Assembly: GCF_008123515.1 (NCBI RefSeq)
Contig: NZ_VSSR01000083.1
Coordinates: forward strand, 1-63,606
Source: Bradyrhizobium cytisi
Lineage (GTDB): Bacteria; Pseudomonadota; Alphaproteobacteria; Rhizobiales; Xanthobacteraceae
Reading direction: 5' to 3'
DNA length: 63,606 nucleotides
Under the pieces are notes generated by a model, which had not been told where the DNA came from, made no database searches, and saw only the letters and a list, made by a program, of their open reading frames with translations. Position numbers and translations under genes: made by a program. This document shows positions 37,133 through 45,715 of the stretch, piece after piece. Position 1 is the stretch's first letter. Every line of letters starts with the position of its first letter.

Positions 37133-39384
37133 CAGGCGGTTCCTTCCAGGCCGTACTGTTCGAGTTGGAGCGTGGCGATCCAGGCCTGGCCGAGGCTGAG
37201 ACCGCCGTCATTGGGCGGCACTTGCCGCGGCAGCAGCGGCAAGAGACCGGCGGCGATACAGCCGCGCTCGATCTCGCAACTGAGGATCGCGTTGAGAAAG
37301 CAGCCGCCGCTCAGGGCGACGGTCGTGACGTCGGTCTCGCGCGCCGCACGGGCGATCCAGTCGACGCAGGCAGCGGCGAGCGTGCCATGGAACAGCCCGG
37401 CCCCCTCGACCGGATCGATGCCCTCGGCCGCAAGGCGCGCAAGCAACGGAAACAGGGACAGCACCCCATCCTCGATCGTCCAGCCGTCTTTCATGGAGCG
37501 CGGCGCGCGAACCCGCGCCTCCAGTTTCATCGCGGCTTCGCCCTCATAGCTCTGCACCTGGCAAAGACCGAGCAGCCCCGCCGCCGCGTCGAACAGCCGG
37601 CCGGCGCTGGTCGTCACCGGTACGCCCGGCTGGTCGAGCAAGGCATGGAGACGCGCAGCCTGCGGCTGCGCCGCAAACCGGGTCGCGATCGCGTTGCCGC
37701 GGGCCAGGCCATGCAATGCGCTTGCAGCCATGCGCCACGGCTCGCGCGCGGCGCGATCGCTGCCCGCCATCTTCATCGGCGCCAGATGGCCGAGCCGCCG
37801 GAACTGCGCGCGCTCGCACAGCAGGAGCTCGCCCCCCCAATTGCCGCCGTCGCTGCCCTGGCCGAAGCCGTCGAGCACCAGCGCCAACGCAGATGCCGCG
37901 AGGCCATGCTCCGCCATCACGGAGGCGGCATGGGCATGATGGTGCTGGACTGCGATCAGCCGCCGCCCGCTCGCTTCGGCGAAGCGGGTCGAGGCTATGT
38001 TCGGGTGCAGATCATGGGCGATAACCGCCGGCTCGACGTCCAGCGTCGACAGCAGGTGGCCGATGGTTTCCTCGAAGACACGGACGCCTTCGGCGGTGTC
38101 GAGGTCGCCGACGTGCTGGGAAACGAAGGCCTCGCTGCCGCGCGTGACCGTCACGGTCGACTTCAACGCGCCGCCGACCGCAAGGATCGGCGGCACCGGT
38201 CGCGCCAGCCGAACCGGCTCCGGCACGTAGCCGCGGGCACGGCGGCTGAACTGCGTCCGGCCGGCGACGACGGCCGCTACGGAATCGTCGGCGCGGGTGA
38301 CGATGTCGCGATCATGGCTGACGATGAGGTCGGCGATGCCGGCAAGCCGCAGCTCGGCCTCGCGATTGTCGATCAGAAGCGGCTCGCCGCCGGGATTGGC
38401 GCTGGTGGCGACGATCGCCCAGCTCTCGCCGGCGAGCGGATGCGCCGCATCCAGCGCCTCGAAGATCAAATGAAGGAGCGGAGTGACCGGCAGCGCGATG
38501 CCGATCCGCGCCAGCTCCGGCGCGATCGCCGGCGAGAGCCGATGGCGCGATGTCATCAGCACGATCGGCCGCGGCGACGTCTCGAGCAAGGCGAGCTCGG
38601 CAGCATCGGCGTCGGCGATGCCGGCGACCGCGTCCACCGAGCCGACCATGACGGCAAACGGCTTCTGGTCGCGCTGCTTGCGCTGGCGCAGGCGCTGCAC
38701 GGCCGCCTCGTCCCGGGCATCGCAGACGAGCTGATAACCGCCGAGCCCCTTGACTGCGACGATCTTGCCTGCGGCGATCGCGGCAGCGATGTCCTCGATA
38801 CCGTGGCTGAGCCGCGGGCCGCATTGCGGGCAGGCGATCGCTTCGGCATGGAAGCGGCGGCTGTCGGGATCGGCATAGTCGCCCGCACAGGCCTTGCACA
38901 TCGCAAAGCGCTTCATGGCCGTGGTCGCGCGGTCGTAAGGAAGCCGCTCGGCAATGGTATAGCGCGGACCGCAATGGGTGCAGTTGACGAAGGGGTAGCG
39001 ATAGAACCGGCTGGCTGGATCGAACAGCTCGCTCAGGCATTTTGGACAGGTCGCGGCATCGGCGACGATGCGTGTCGACACCCTGCCCTGGTCGCTCGCG
39101 CGGATATAAAACCCCTCGCTCGCCACCGCCCCGACCGGCTGCACCGAGATCTCGTCGATCCGGGCGAGCGGCGGCTTTTCCAGCGGCAGTGCCCTGACGA
39201 AGTCCGACGCGCGCTCGCCCTCGACCTCGATGACGACGCCATGGGAATCGTTGGCGACGAAGCCGCCGAGGCGGTAGCGCGTGGCGAGGCCGTAGACATA
39301 GGGGCGAAAGCCGACGCCCTGTACCGCGCCGCGCACGTGCAGGCGCAGCCGCCGTCCGTCCCGCGCCGTGGCCTCGCCGCCCAT
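37132..39384 (-). CDS. hypF: HypF, carbamoyltransferase
   Basis: The 750-residue protein makes carbamoyl-AMP from carbamoyl phosphate and passes the carbamoyl group to HypE. Domains in order: acylphosphatase-like (RGAVQGVGFRPYVYGLA) to about residue 95; two zinc fingers (CPKCLSELFD, NCTHCGPRYTI; CKACAGDYAD, ACPQCGPRLS) to about 200; YrdC-like (VKGLGGYQLVCDA, SANPGG); Kae1/HypF C-terminal (HDLHPNIAST, QHHHAHAASVMAEHG, LSGGCFLN). Start ATG 39384 (MGGEATARDGRRL) is two bases after the hypB stop; the much longer upstream extension is antisense-like. Confidence 0.96.
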   Translation of the reverse strand: MGGEATARDGRRLRLHVRGAVQGVGFRPYVYGLATRYRLGGFVANDSHGVVIEVEGERASDFVRALPLEKPPLARIDEISVQPVGAVASEGFYIRASDQGRVSTRIVADAATCPKCLSELFDPASRFYRYPFVNCTHCGPRYTIAERLPYDRATTAMKRFAMCKACAGDYADPDSRRFHAEAIACPQCGPRLSHGIEDIAAAIAAGKIVAVKGLGGYQLVCDARDEAAVQRLRQRKQRDQKPFAVMVGSVDAVAGIADADAAELALLETSPRPIVLMTSRHRLSPAIAPELARIGIALPVTPLLHLIFEALDAAHPLAGESWAIVATSANPGGEPLLIDNREAELRLAGIADLIVSHDRDIVTRADDSVAAVVAGRTQFSRRARGYVPEPVRLARPVPPILAVGGALKSTVTVTRGSEAFVSQHVGDLDTAEGVRVFEETIGHLLSTLDVEPAVIAHDLHPNIASTRFAEASGRRLIAVQHHHAHAASVMAEHGLAASALALVLDGFGQGSDGGNWGGELLLCERAQFRRLGHLAPMKMAGSDRAAREPWRMAASALHGLARGNAIATRFAAQPQAARLHALLDQPGVPVTTSAGRLFDAAAGLLGLCQVQSYEGEAAMKLEARVRAPRSMKDGWTIEDGVLSLFPLLARLAAEGIDPVEGAGLFHGTLAAACVDWIARAARETDVTTVALSGGCFLNAILSCEIERGCIAAGLLPLLPRQVPPNDGGLSLGQAWIATLQLEQYGLEGTA

Positions 39385-39386
39385 CG

Positions 39387-40307
39387 TCACTCCGCCGCCG
39401 TCATCGCGGCAGGCGTCGTCGCCGCCATCCGCTTGCGGATCCAGGCAAAGAACGCCGCAAAGCCTTCGCCGGTGCGCGCCGACACCGTCAGCACCTCGAT
39501 CTTCGGGTTGACCCGGCGCGCATAGTCGATGGTCTTCGCCAGATCGAAATCGAGCACGGGCGCGAGATCGATCTTGTTGATCAGCATCAGCGACGAGGCT
39601 GCGAACATGTCGGGGTATTTCAGCGGCTTGTCCTCGCCCTCGGTGGTCGAGAACACCACGATCTTGCAGGCCTCGCCGAGATCGAACGCCGCCGGGCAAA
39701 CCAGGTTGCCGACATTCTCGATGAAGAGCAGGCCGCCGTTCAGCCAGGGCAGCCGGTCATAGGCCTCGCCGACCATGGCGGCGTCGAGGTGACAGCCCTT
39801 GCCGGTATTGACCTGGATCGCCGGCACGCCGGTCGCGCGAATGCGCTCGGCATCGTTGGAGGTCTGCTGGTCGCCTTCGATCACGCCGATCGCAAAGCTT
39901 GCCTTCAGCTCGGACAGGGCGCGGACCAGCAGCGAGGTCTTGCCGGCGCCGGGGCTGGAGACCAGGTTGAAGGCGAGCACGCCGTCGGCCGCGAAGCGGG
40001 CGCGGTTGTCGGCCGCAAGCCGGTCGTTCTTGCCGAGGATGTCGCGCTCGACCTGGATGATGCGGTCGCTGCTCATGCCGGCGATCTTCTGGCCCGCGGG
40101 ATTGGCGCCGCAGTCGAGCAGCCCGGCCTCATCGGGGGCGTGGTCGTGGGCACCACCGTGGTGATGGTGGTGACCGTGGTCGTGGCCATGACCGCGGTGA
40201 TGATGATGGTGCCCGCCGTGCTCATGGCCATCGCCGTGATCATGATGATGACCATGCGCATCTTCGATCGATGCCTTGCCGTCGCTGCAGCCGCAGACCG
40301 TACACAT
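39387..40307 (-). CDS. hypB: HypB, nickel-storing GTPase
   Basis: The 306-residue GTPase inserts nickel with HypA. It starts with the high-affinity nickel motif CTVCGC, followed by a very His-rich stretch over roughly residues 18-58 (HGHHHDHGDGHEHGGHHHHH and more) for nickel storage. Then come the P-loop SSPGAGKTSLL, GDQQTSNDAERI, IQVNTGKGCHLDA, ENVGNLVCPAAFDLGE and INKIDLAPVL. The start ATG 40307 is set by MCTVCGC and overlaps the hypA stop. Confidence 0.97.
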   Translation of the reverse strand: MCTVCGCSDGKASIEDAHGHHHDHGDGHEHGGHHHHHRGHGHDHGHHHHHGGAHDHAPDEAGLLDCGANPAGQKIAGMSSDRIIQVERDILGKNDRLAADNRARFAADGVLAFNLVSSPGAGKTSLLVRALSELKASFAIGVIEGDQQTSNDAERIRATGVPAIQVNTGKGCHLDAAMVGEAYDRLPWLNGGLLFIENVGNLVCPAAFDLGEACKIVVFSTTEGEDKPLKYPDMFAASSLMLINKIDLAPVLDFDLAKTIDYARRVNPKIEVLTVSARTGEGFAAFFAWIRKRMAATTPAAMTAAE

Positions 40308-40648
40308 CAGTCGACCTCCAATTCCCTTACGCGCATCTCTTCGCCGCCCGTCACCTGCAATTGGTAGCCGCCGCAGGACAGGCACGGCTCGTAACGCTGC
40401 CCGATCTCAACGGTTTTGGAACAGGCCATGCACCAAGCCGTGCCGGGCATCTCGACGATCTCGAGCCGCGCGCCTTGCGCGATGGTCCGCGCGGCCACGG
40501 CCTCGAAGCAGAATTTCAGCGCCTCCGGCGCGACATGGCTCAGCGCACCGATCTCCAGACAGACGACGTTCACCTTGGTGAAAGCGCGCTTGCGCGCTTC
40601 CTCCTCGACGATACCGACGATGCCTTCGCACAGCGCCATCTCATGCAT
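40307..40648 (-). CDS. hypA: HypA, nickel metallochaperone
   Basis: The 113-residue protein begins MHEMALCEGIVGI; the His after Met is the nickel ligand. The zinc site is formed by WCMACSKTV and EPCLSCGGYQL, two CxxC pairs. It hands nickel to the large-subunit precursor together with HypB. The start lies inside the 3' end of hupK (8-base overlap), which points to coupled translation. Confidence 0.96.
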   Translation of the reverse strand: MHEMALCEGIVGIVEEEARKRAFTKVNVVCLEIGALSHVAPEALKFCFEAVAARTIAQGARLEIVEMPGTAWCMACSKTVEIGQRYEPCLSCGGYQLQVTGGEEMRVRELEVD

Positions 40649-41735
40649 GGCCGGCCTCGCGAAATTGCAGGCTGAAGCCGACGCAGGGATCGAAGGAGCC
40701 GACCAGCGCGCGAACCGCGTCCTGTCCCTGCCGGCCGGTCGCGAGCGTCGCGCCCTTGAGGCTCCTGACCAGCGGTCCGCGGGCGTGAAAATTCCACTCG
40801 GTCGGTGCCAGGAACTCGAAGTTGACGACGCGATCCTCGTCGTCCAGTGCGACGGCGTGATGGAGGCGCCCGCGTGCGCATTCGACCGCGGCTGCCCCCT
40901 TGCCCGCGCCGAGCCGGTAGCTCGCGACGACGCCTTCATCGAGATCCGCATCGCCACGATCGAGCCAGGCGCAGAGCCGCGCGACCTCGGCAATCCGCGC
41001 CTTCAGACGCGCGGCGGAGCCCGCTTCCGCCGCCGAGACCGCTTCACGGCGTGCCCTGCGCGCCCAGACGCCGGTTTCCGGAATCCGGCCGCAGAGGTCC
41101 GGCGCATCGGAATAGGCCGCACCGTCCGCCAGCAGACGCGTGACGATGTCTAAATCGTCCGCCACCGTCAGGAAGGATGGATCGGCCTCCGGCTCTGACA
41201 CCAGCTTGCCGTGGCATCCCGCGACGGAGGCGGCGAGCGGGCTGCCCGGCGCGAGCGTCTCGTCTTCTTCGCCGGCGATCCCCATCGCGCCGAGCGCGGC
41301 CTTGATCTGCACCGCCGCGTCGCGATGCAAGGCCGGCGGGACGGCCTCGTCCGCGCCCCCAAGCAGCGCGCTTGCCTGCATTACGGCGCGCACCGCCGGA
41401 GCGTTTGTGCCGTCGAGCGCGAGCCGTCCGACGAACAGGCCGCGCAGCAGTTCGGTCAGCCGCTCGACGACGACTGCGGTGACGCGGCGCCGCACCGTTG
41501 CGGGAGCCGCCTCCCGCCCTTGCGCGGCTTCCACCGCCGACTGGAACGCCACGTGATGGGCGATCGAGCACAGCGAGAACAGACGCGGCAGCACCGGAAG
41601 CAACGAAGCCGCGGGCTTTCCCGCAAACAGCCGCGTCAGCGGCGGCCGGTTGCGCGGCTTGATCGCGACGTCGGCGATCGTGGCGCCGGACAACAGCACC
41701 GTAATATCGATCTCGTTGCGGAACGAGAGACTCAT
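40641..41735 (-). CDS. hupK: HupK, hydrogenase assembly protein
   Basis: The 364-residue protein is a degenerate relative of the hydrogenase large subunit: NFEFLAPTEWNFHARGPLVR and LVGSFDPCVGFSLQF recall the HupL L2 region but keep only one of the two cysteines. HupK is thought to be a scaffold in large-subunit maturation in aerobic bacteria. The start overlaps hupJ. The length is normal. Confidence 0.9.
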   Translation of the reverse strand: MSLSFRNEIDITVLLSGATIADVAIKPRNRPPLTRLFAGKPAASLLPVLPRLFSLCSIAHHVAFQSAVEAAQGREAAPATVRRRVTAVVVERLTELLRGLFVGRLALDGTNAPAVRAVMQASALLGGADEAVPPALHRDAAVQIKAALGAMGIAGEEDETLAPGSPLAASVAGCHGKLVSEPEADPSFLTVADDLDIVTRLLADGAAYSDAPDLCGRIPETGVWARRARREAVSAAEAGSAARLKARIAEVARLCAWLDRGDADLDEGVVASYRLGAGKGAAAVECARGRLHHAVALDDEDRVVNFEFLAPTEWNFHARGPLVRSLKGATLATGRQGQDAVRALVGSFDPCVGFSLQFREAGHA

Positions 41736-42259
41736 CCATGCCGCTCCGTCAAGGCACCCCGCAGGAAGTTACGCCGATCGATCGGGCTTGTCGCGGGCTC
41801 GCGGCGGCGAACCGCCTCCTCGCTGTCCGCCGGCAGCATCAATTCGGCAAGCGCGGCTTCGGCCGTCGCTCGCGCGGCATCCATGTCGGCGAATTGGAAC
41901 ATCGGCGAGAACAGCGAGCAGCTCGCGATCCGGCCGATCCGGGCGACCTCGCTGAGGGTGAATTCGATATCGCCCGCGGGAAAACGCATTCGCACGGTCG
42001 CGCCCGAGGTGACTGGCGTCACCGCGCCCGCCGGCATCGCCACGTTCATGAACCACGACGTGACCATGATGCCGACGATCGTGCCGTTGAAGGGACGGAA
42101 ACCGACCGCCTCGACGCCGAGCGCATCGTTGTAGATGGGTAGATCGCGCATCGCGCGCTCGCCGATCTCGCGGTAGCTTGCGGCCAGAAGCTCGCCCCAC
42201 GCCGCGGCGTCGGCGTCGCCGGCAGGACCTGACGCACTCGCTGGCGCGCTGCCTGTCAT
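41732..42259 (-). CDS. hupJ: HupJ, hydrogenase assembly chaperone (HybE family)
   Basis: From ATG 42259 the 175-residue protein has the HybE/HupJ core: REIGERAMRDLPIYNDALGV, VGFRPFNGTIVGIMVTSWFM, VRMRFPAGDIEFTLSEV and GRIASCSLFSPMFQFADMDA. It is proposed to help process or protect the large or small subunit. It ends RRNFLRGAL. It overlaps hupI upstream and hupK downstream. Confidence 0.9.
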   Translation of the reverse strand: MTGSAPASASGPAGDADAAAWGELLAASYREIGERAMRDLPIYNDALGVEAVGFRPFNGTIVGIMVTSWFMNVAMPAGAVTPVTSGATVRMRFPAGDIEFTLSEVARIGRIASCSLFSPMFQFADMDAARATAEAALAELMLPADSEEAVRRREPATSPIDRRNFLRGALTERHG

Positions 42260-42465
42260 GTTTCGATCGCCATGAACTTGGATTTTGGCGCGTCGCAATT
42301 CGGGCAGTGCCACTCCTCCGGCAGCGCCGCGAACGGCGTGCCCGGCGCGATCTGCGCTACCTCATCGCCATCCGCCGGATCGTAGACGGTCCAGCAGATG
42401 CCGCATTCCAGCCGCGTGACGTCGGCGACGTCCTGGCGCACGCCAATATTCTCGAAGGCGCTCAT
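42256..42465 (-). CDS. hupI: HupI, rubredoxin
   Basis: A 69-residue rubredoxin with the iron site in ECGICWTVYDPADGD and EWHCPNCDAPKSKFM (two CxxC knuckles). In hup clusters it is needed for HupS maturation under oxygen. The start ATG 42465 overlaps the hupH stop; the longer in-frame extension upstream is antisense-like. Confidence 0.95.
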   Translation of the reverse strand: MSAFENIGVRQDVADVTRLECGICWTVYDPADGDEVAQIAPGTPFAALPEEWHCPNCDAPKSKFMAIET

Positions 42466-43325
42466 TTGAAGTAGGCCTCGATGATTTCCTGCAGCCGCTC
42501 GGCGGAATCCTCGAAATCCTCGTCCGCTGCCAGCGCAACCGTCGGCACGCCGCCGACTTCGAGCGTATCGAGAATGATAGTGTCCATGGTGTTGAAGAAC
42601 TGCACCGACCAGACATGGCGGATGCCGGTGGAGAGCACCCGGCAGGTGCCGTAGCCGCGCGACACCAGCTGAATCGGTCCGTTCCGGATCGTGTCCTGCA
42701 GGAAGCTCATGTCGACCGGGCTCATCGGCAGCAGCGTGAAATTGATGATCTGCGAGCGAATGCCGGGCCGCCAGGCCTGTGCCCGCTCGCGGATTTCGGC
42801 GAGCACCGGCAGCACGTTCATGGCGCCCTCCGGCACCTGCCCGATCTCGAAATCGGCGGATGTCAAGTCGGCAGCCGCACGCTTGACGATCTCGGGAACC
42901 GCGCCGATCTCGAGATATTCGGAAGTGGCGTCGGTCTCGAGCCACACACGCCAAATTCCCGCCAGCACCGATTCCTGGATCTGCGCCAGCGATCCGTCCG
43001 GCAGCGCGACGACGCCGGCGACCTCGCCTTCGCCGAGCACGTCGGCCACCAGCTTGCTCTCGAGATCATTGAGATTGGCCAGCCGAAACAGTCTTGTCGG
43101 CGCGTTCGCTTTTTGATCCGCGATGGCATCCGCAATCCTCGAGAGCAGCGCGACCGCGTTCGGGCAGCTCTTTGCAAGCTCCACACTGTCGAGCGTTGCA
43201 AGCTTTGCGAGCGCGCCGGCCGCCGTCAGGCTGCCCTTCGCTGCATTGAGACTCTCGTCGCCGATCGGAAACACGTTGACTGGTTGCTCGGCGCCTTCGG
43301 GCGCATCCCAGAAGCCGGCCTTCAT
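42462..43325 (-). CDS. hupH: HupH, hydrogenase expression/assembly protein
   Basis: The 287-residue protein of the HyaF/HupH family (MKAGFWDAPEGAEQPVNVFP, LLSRIADAI, EVAGVVALPDG, NFTLLPMSPVDMSFLQDTIR, GYGTCRVLSTGIRHVWSVQF) is required for small-subunit maturation in rhizobia. The Cys in GTCRV is conserved in the family. Coupled by ATGA to hupG and hupI. Confidence 0.93.
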   Translation of the reverse strand: MKAGFWDAPEGAEQPVNVFPIGDESLNAAKGSLTAAGALAKLATLDSVELAKSCPNAVALLSRIADAIADQKANAPTRLFRLANLNDLESKLVADVLGEGEVAGVVALPDGSLAQIQESVLAGIWRVWLETDATSEYLEIGAVPEIVKRAAADLTSADFEIGQVPEGAMNVLPVLAEIRERAQAWRPGIRSQIINFTLLPMSPVDMSFLQDTIRNGPIQLVSRGYGTCRVLSTGIRHVWSVQFFNTMDTIILDTLEVGGVPTVALAADEDFEDSAERLQEIIEAYFK

Positions 43326-43768
43326 AGCCCGACCTCTTGTGCGCGATGCTGGGGAACGATGGTGACGGCGACTGCGGCGCCTTGCCCGCGCGGCCGGTCG
43401 ATCAGCTTGGTGATGCGGTCGGCATAGACCGACCAGTCCTGGATCTTGGCGATCAACCCCAGCGTCTTGCCGTTGGCGACGAAGATCAGCGTCGGCTGCA
43501 CCCGCACCTCGAAGCGCTCGCCGAGCACACGCTCAGCGTCGCGTGCGATGATCGCACCGCGCAGCCGATTGCCGAACGCTGCGATAAGCTCGGGCAGCAC
43601 CACGGCGACATCGATTGCCTCCGGAAAGCGGTTGGGATCGCCCGCCGACAGCAGCACCGCGACCGCACCGGCCTCGTCCGCTCCGCCAAGAAAATGATCG
43701 ACCGTCGCAGCATCGACCTCGGGCAGACCACTCCGCGCCAGATCATGCTTTCCCACCTGGAATTCCAT
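43322..43768 (-). CDS. hupG: HupG, thioredoxin-like assembly protein (HyaE family)
   Basis: The 148-residue protein has a thioredoxin-like fold without the redox Cys pair (VAVVLPELIAAFGNRLRGAI, GERFEVRVQPTLIFVANGKT), as in HyaE/HupG. It acts on the Tat-exported small-subunit precursor. It starts a fresh segment: a 275-base gap with a FixK-like box separates it from hupF, unlike the overlapping genes before and after. Confidence 0.9.
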   Translation of the reverse strand: MEFQVGKHDLARSGLPEVDAATVDHFLGGADEAGAVAVLLSAGDPNRFPEAIDVAVVLPELIAAFGNRLRGAIIARDAERVLGERFEVRVQPTLIFVANGKTLGLIAKIQDWSVYADRITKLIDRPRGQGAAVAVTIVPQHRAQEVGL

Positions 43769-43860
43769 CGAACCTTTCCTGACAAGCTTGTGTTTTTGCC
43801 GAACTAGAGGTTAGCAAGCCACGTGCCAGGATCGGTTATCACATGTCCGGATTTATCCCA

Positions 43861-43874
43861 TTGATCCAGATCAT
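43861..43874 (-). promoter_or_regulatory. FixK/FNR-type box upstream of hupG
   Basis: TTGATCCAGATCAT matches TTGAT-N4-ATCAA except for the last base. It lies about 93 bases before the hupG start in the only large gap of the hup operon, as expected for a class II microaerobic activator site driving hupGHIJK-hypABFCDEX. Confidence 0.55.
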
Positions 43875-44043
43875 GTATTTCTTGGCGCCGACTGTAAGCC
43901 AAGCTTCAATGGAAAGATACTTGCCATATCTGGTGAGAGCTGTCTTTGCAGGTAGAAATCGACCTTCCAGGCGCACAGCGGCCGCCGAGGCCGGCCGGTC
44001 ACTGATGTCGTCAACGCATCAAACGGGAGAAGCAGCGGCGATC

Positions 44044-44340
44044 CTAGTCGGACCGCAGGTGCTCGGGTAGTTGCGGCTCGCGGTCGATGAGGTCGGCGAA
44101 GAAGCGGTCGCAATCCTCGCCGTCGAGCGCCGCGCTGAGACCTTCGATCGCATTCGCGATCAGGCGTGCCTCGTCCTCGTCCAGCAGCCGGATCGCGGTG
44201 TCGATATAGACCAGCACCTTGGCGCCGACCGGAGGATTCGAGAGCAGCAGCACAGAGACGGGGCGCTGCTCGCCGCGATACACGCACAGCGCCGAGATCC
44301 CGTCGGTCTCGACAATCGTCATGGGCAGGCCGAGGCACAT
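44044..44340 (-). CDS. hupF: HupF, HypC-family chaperone
   Basis: The 98-residue HypC paralogue starts MCLGLPMTIVET with the conserved Cys after Met. It has VLLLSNPPVGAKVLVYIDTA and a longer acidic C-terminus than HypC (DEDEARLIANAIEG). HupF stabilises the large-subunit precursor under oxygen and works with HupK. An upstream TTG is possible, but ATG 44340 gives the family N-terminus. Confidence 0.93.
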   Translation of the reverse strand: MCLGLPMTIVETDGISALCVYRGEQRPVSVLLLSNPPVGAKVLVYIDTAIRLLDEDEARLIANAIEGLSAALDGEDCDRFFADLIDREPQLPEHLRSD

Positions 44341-44366
44341 GGGCAAATCTCCGGCAGTGTGGCCGA

Positions 44367-44948
44367 TCAGGCCGGCCGCGTCTCGTAATGGAGATGATCG
44401 ATGTCATTGGCGAGCAGCCGCTCGATATCTGCCAATGGCTCGGCGCGTTGGCTCACCGTGAGGCCCCATTCGGCCAGGATGGCGCAAGCGAGATTGATCG
44501 CCGGCGCGATCTGGTCGCGCACCGGCGGCGTCAGCGGCCCGCCCCAGTCTTCGAGATCGAGCGGCTGGCAGCCGATCAGCACCAGATGTTTCGGGCAACG
44601 GCCGAGCAGGTCGGCCGCGCTGATGACTTCCTGGAAGCCGGTCTGGTGCAGGCTCATCTTCTTGGCGCCGGTGAAACGCGGCACCTCGTCGTCACGCACA
44701 AGCTTCAACTGGCCGGGCTCGAGGCCATAGTCGATCGCGTCGAACACGATCAGGCGGTCCGCCTCTTCCAGATAGTTGACGAGATAGAGCCCCTGCGTGC
44801 CGCCATCGAGGATGGTGACGTTGTCGGGCACGGCGTAGCGGCGGTGAAACTCCTCTACCGCGCGCACGCCAAACCCTTCGTCGGCCCACAGGATATTGCC
44901 GATGCCGAGCACCAGGATGCGATCGTCTTGCGAGAATGTCGGCTTCAC
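44367..44948 (-). CDS. hupD: HupD, HupL C-terminal endopeptidase
   Basis: The 193-residue protease of the HyaD/HupD family removes the C-terminal tail of HupL after metal insertion. It has the nickel-sensing Glu in VLGIGNILWADEGFGV, LDGGTQGLYLVNYLEEAD, FDAIDYGLEPGQL and the His in MSLHQTGFQEVI. GTG 44948 is chosen as start (VKPTFSQDD) after GGGAA; the long open frame upstream is antisense-like sequence within hupC and hupL. Confidence 0.94.
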   Translation of the reverse strand: MKPTFSQDDRILVLGIGNILWADEGFGVRAVEEFHRRYAVPDNVTILDGGTQGLYLVNYLEEADRLIVFDAIDYGLEPGQLKLVRDDEVPRFTGAKKMSLHQTGFQEVISAADLLGRCPKHLVLIGCQPLDLEDWGGPLTPPVRDQIAPAINLACAILAEWGLTVSQRAEPLADIERLLANDIDHLHYETRPA

Positions 44949-44962
44949 TTGGCGTTCCCGTC

Positions 44963-45706
44963 TCAGTCGCGGAATTGGCGTTCGCCCGAGATCATTGAGG
45001 AGATGATGCTCTGGCGCGACATGATGTCTTCGCGGATCGCGGTGTAGATGTGCACCATCACGAACACGACCAGCGCCCACATCCCGAGATGATGCCAGGT
45101 GTGGACGTCCTGGCTGTTCGGCCAGATCGCAAACACCCAGCCGAACAGCTTGTGCTGCCAGCTGTCGATGCCCTGACCTTCCGAATATAGTGCAAAGCCG
45201 GTGACGATCATGAAGGCCACGAACAGCGTGAAGCCCGTGAACATCGCGGTCTGCGCCAGCGGATTGTGGCCGACATGCATCTTCGGCTCGCGCTCCAGGA
45301 ACGCGTACCAGCGGATTTCGTGCAGCACTTCCTTCCAGAACTGCTTGCGGTGAAACGGGATGTAGAAGATCTGCCGAGAGTGGTGGTTGCCGACGAAAGC
45401 CCACAGGATGCGCGTGAGGAAGAATACCGCAAGCACCTGCCCCGCGGCGAAATGGGCGAAGCGGATGTAGCCCATCACGAAATTGTCGGACGCCTCGCCC
45501 GCGACCGTCGGCAACGGCGTTCCGATCAGATAGCCGGTCACCATAAGCACGATAATCGAGAACGCGTTCACCCAGTGACAGATCCGTACCGGCGCTTCGT
45601 AGACATAGACGCTGGGACGACCCACCGCACGTTCTCCGGAAGCATCGGCTGCGATCGCCGCAAGGTCGGGCCTGGCGTCCGAGGCAGGAGCAACTGCATC
45701 CATCAT
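44963..45706 (-). CDS. hupC: HupC, cytochrome b subunit
   Basis: The 247-residue membrane protein has four spans and haem-ligating His residues (VRICHWVNAFSIIVLMVTGY, RFAHFAAGQVLAVFFL, TWHHLGMWALVVFVMVHIYT). It anchors HupSL to the periplasmic side of the membrane and passes electrons to quinone. It starts 10 bases after hupL; a second Met is the alternative start (45703). Confidence 0.95.
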   Translation of the reverse strand: MMDAVAPASDARPDLAAIAADASGERAVGRPSVYVYEAPVRICHWVNAFSIIVLMVTGYLIGTPLPTVAGEASDNFVMGYIRFAHFAAGQVLAVFFLTRILWAFVGNHHSRQIFYIPFHRKQFWKEVLHEIRWYAFLEREPKMHVGHNPLAQTAMFTGFTLFVAFMIVTGFALYSEGQGIDSWQHKLFGWVFAIWPNSQDVHTWHHLGMWALVVFVMVHIYTAIREDIMSRQSIISSMISGERQFRD

Positions 45707-45715
45707 GATCCTCTC

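Noticed and set aside
37165..39525. A 786-codon plus-strand open frame
   Set aside because: It is antisense to hypF, Arg/Gly/Asp-rich, with no family motif. It is a typical GC-rich shadow, as are those opposite hypE, hypD and hypX.
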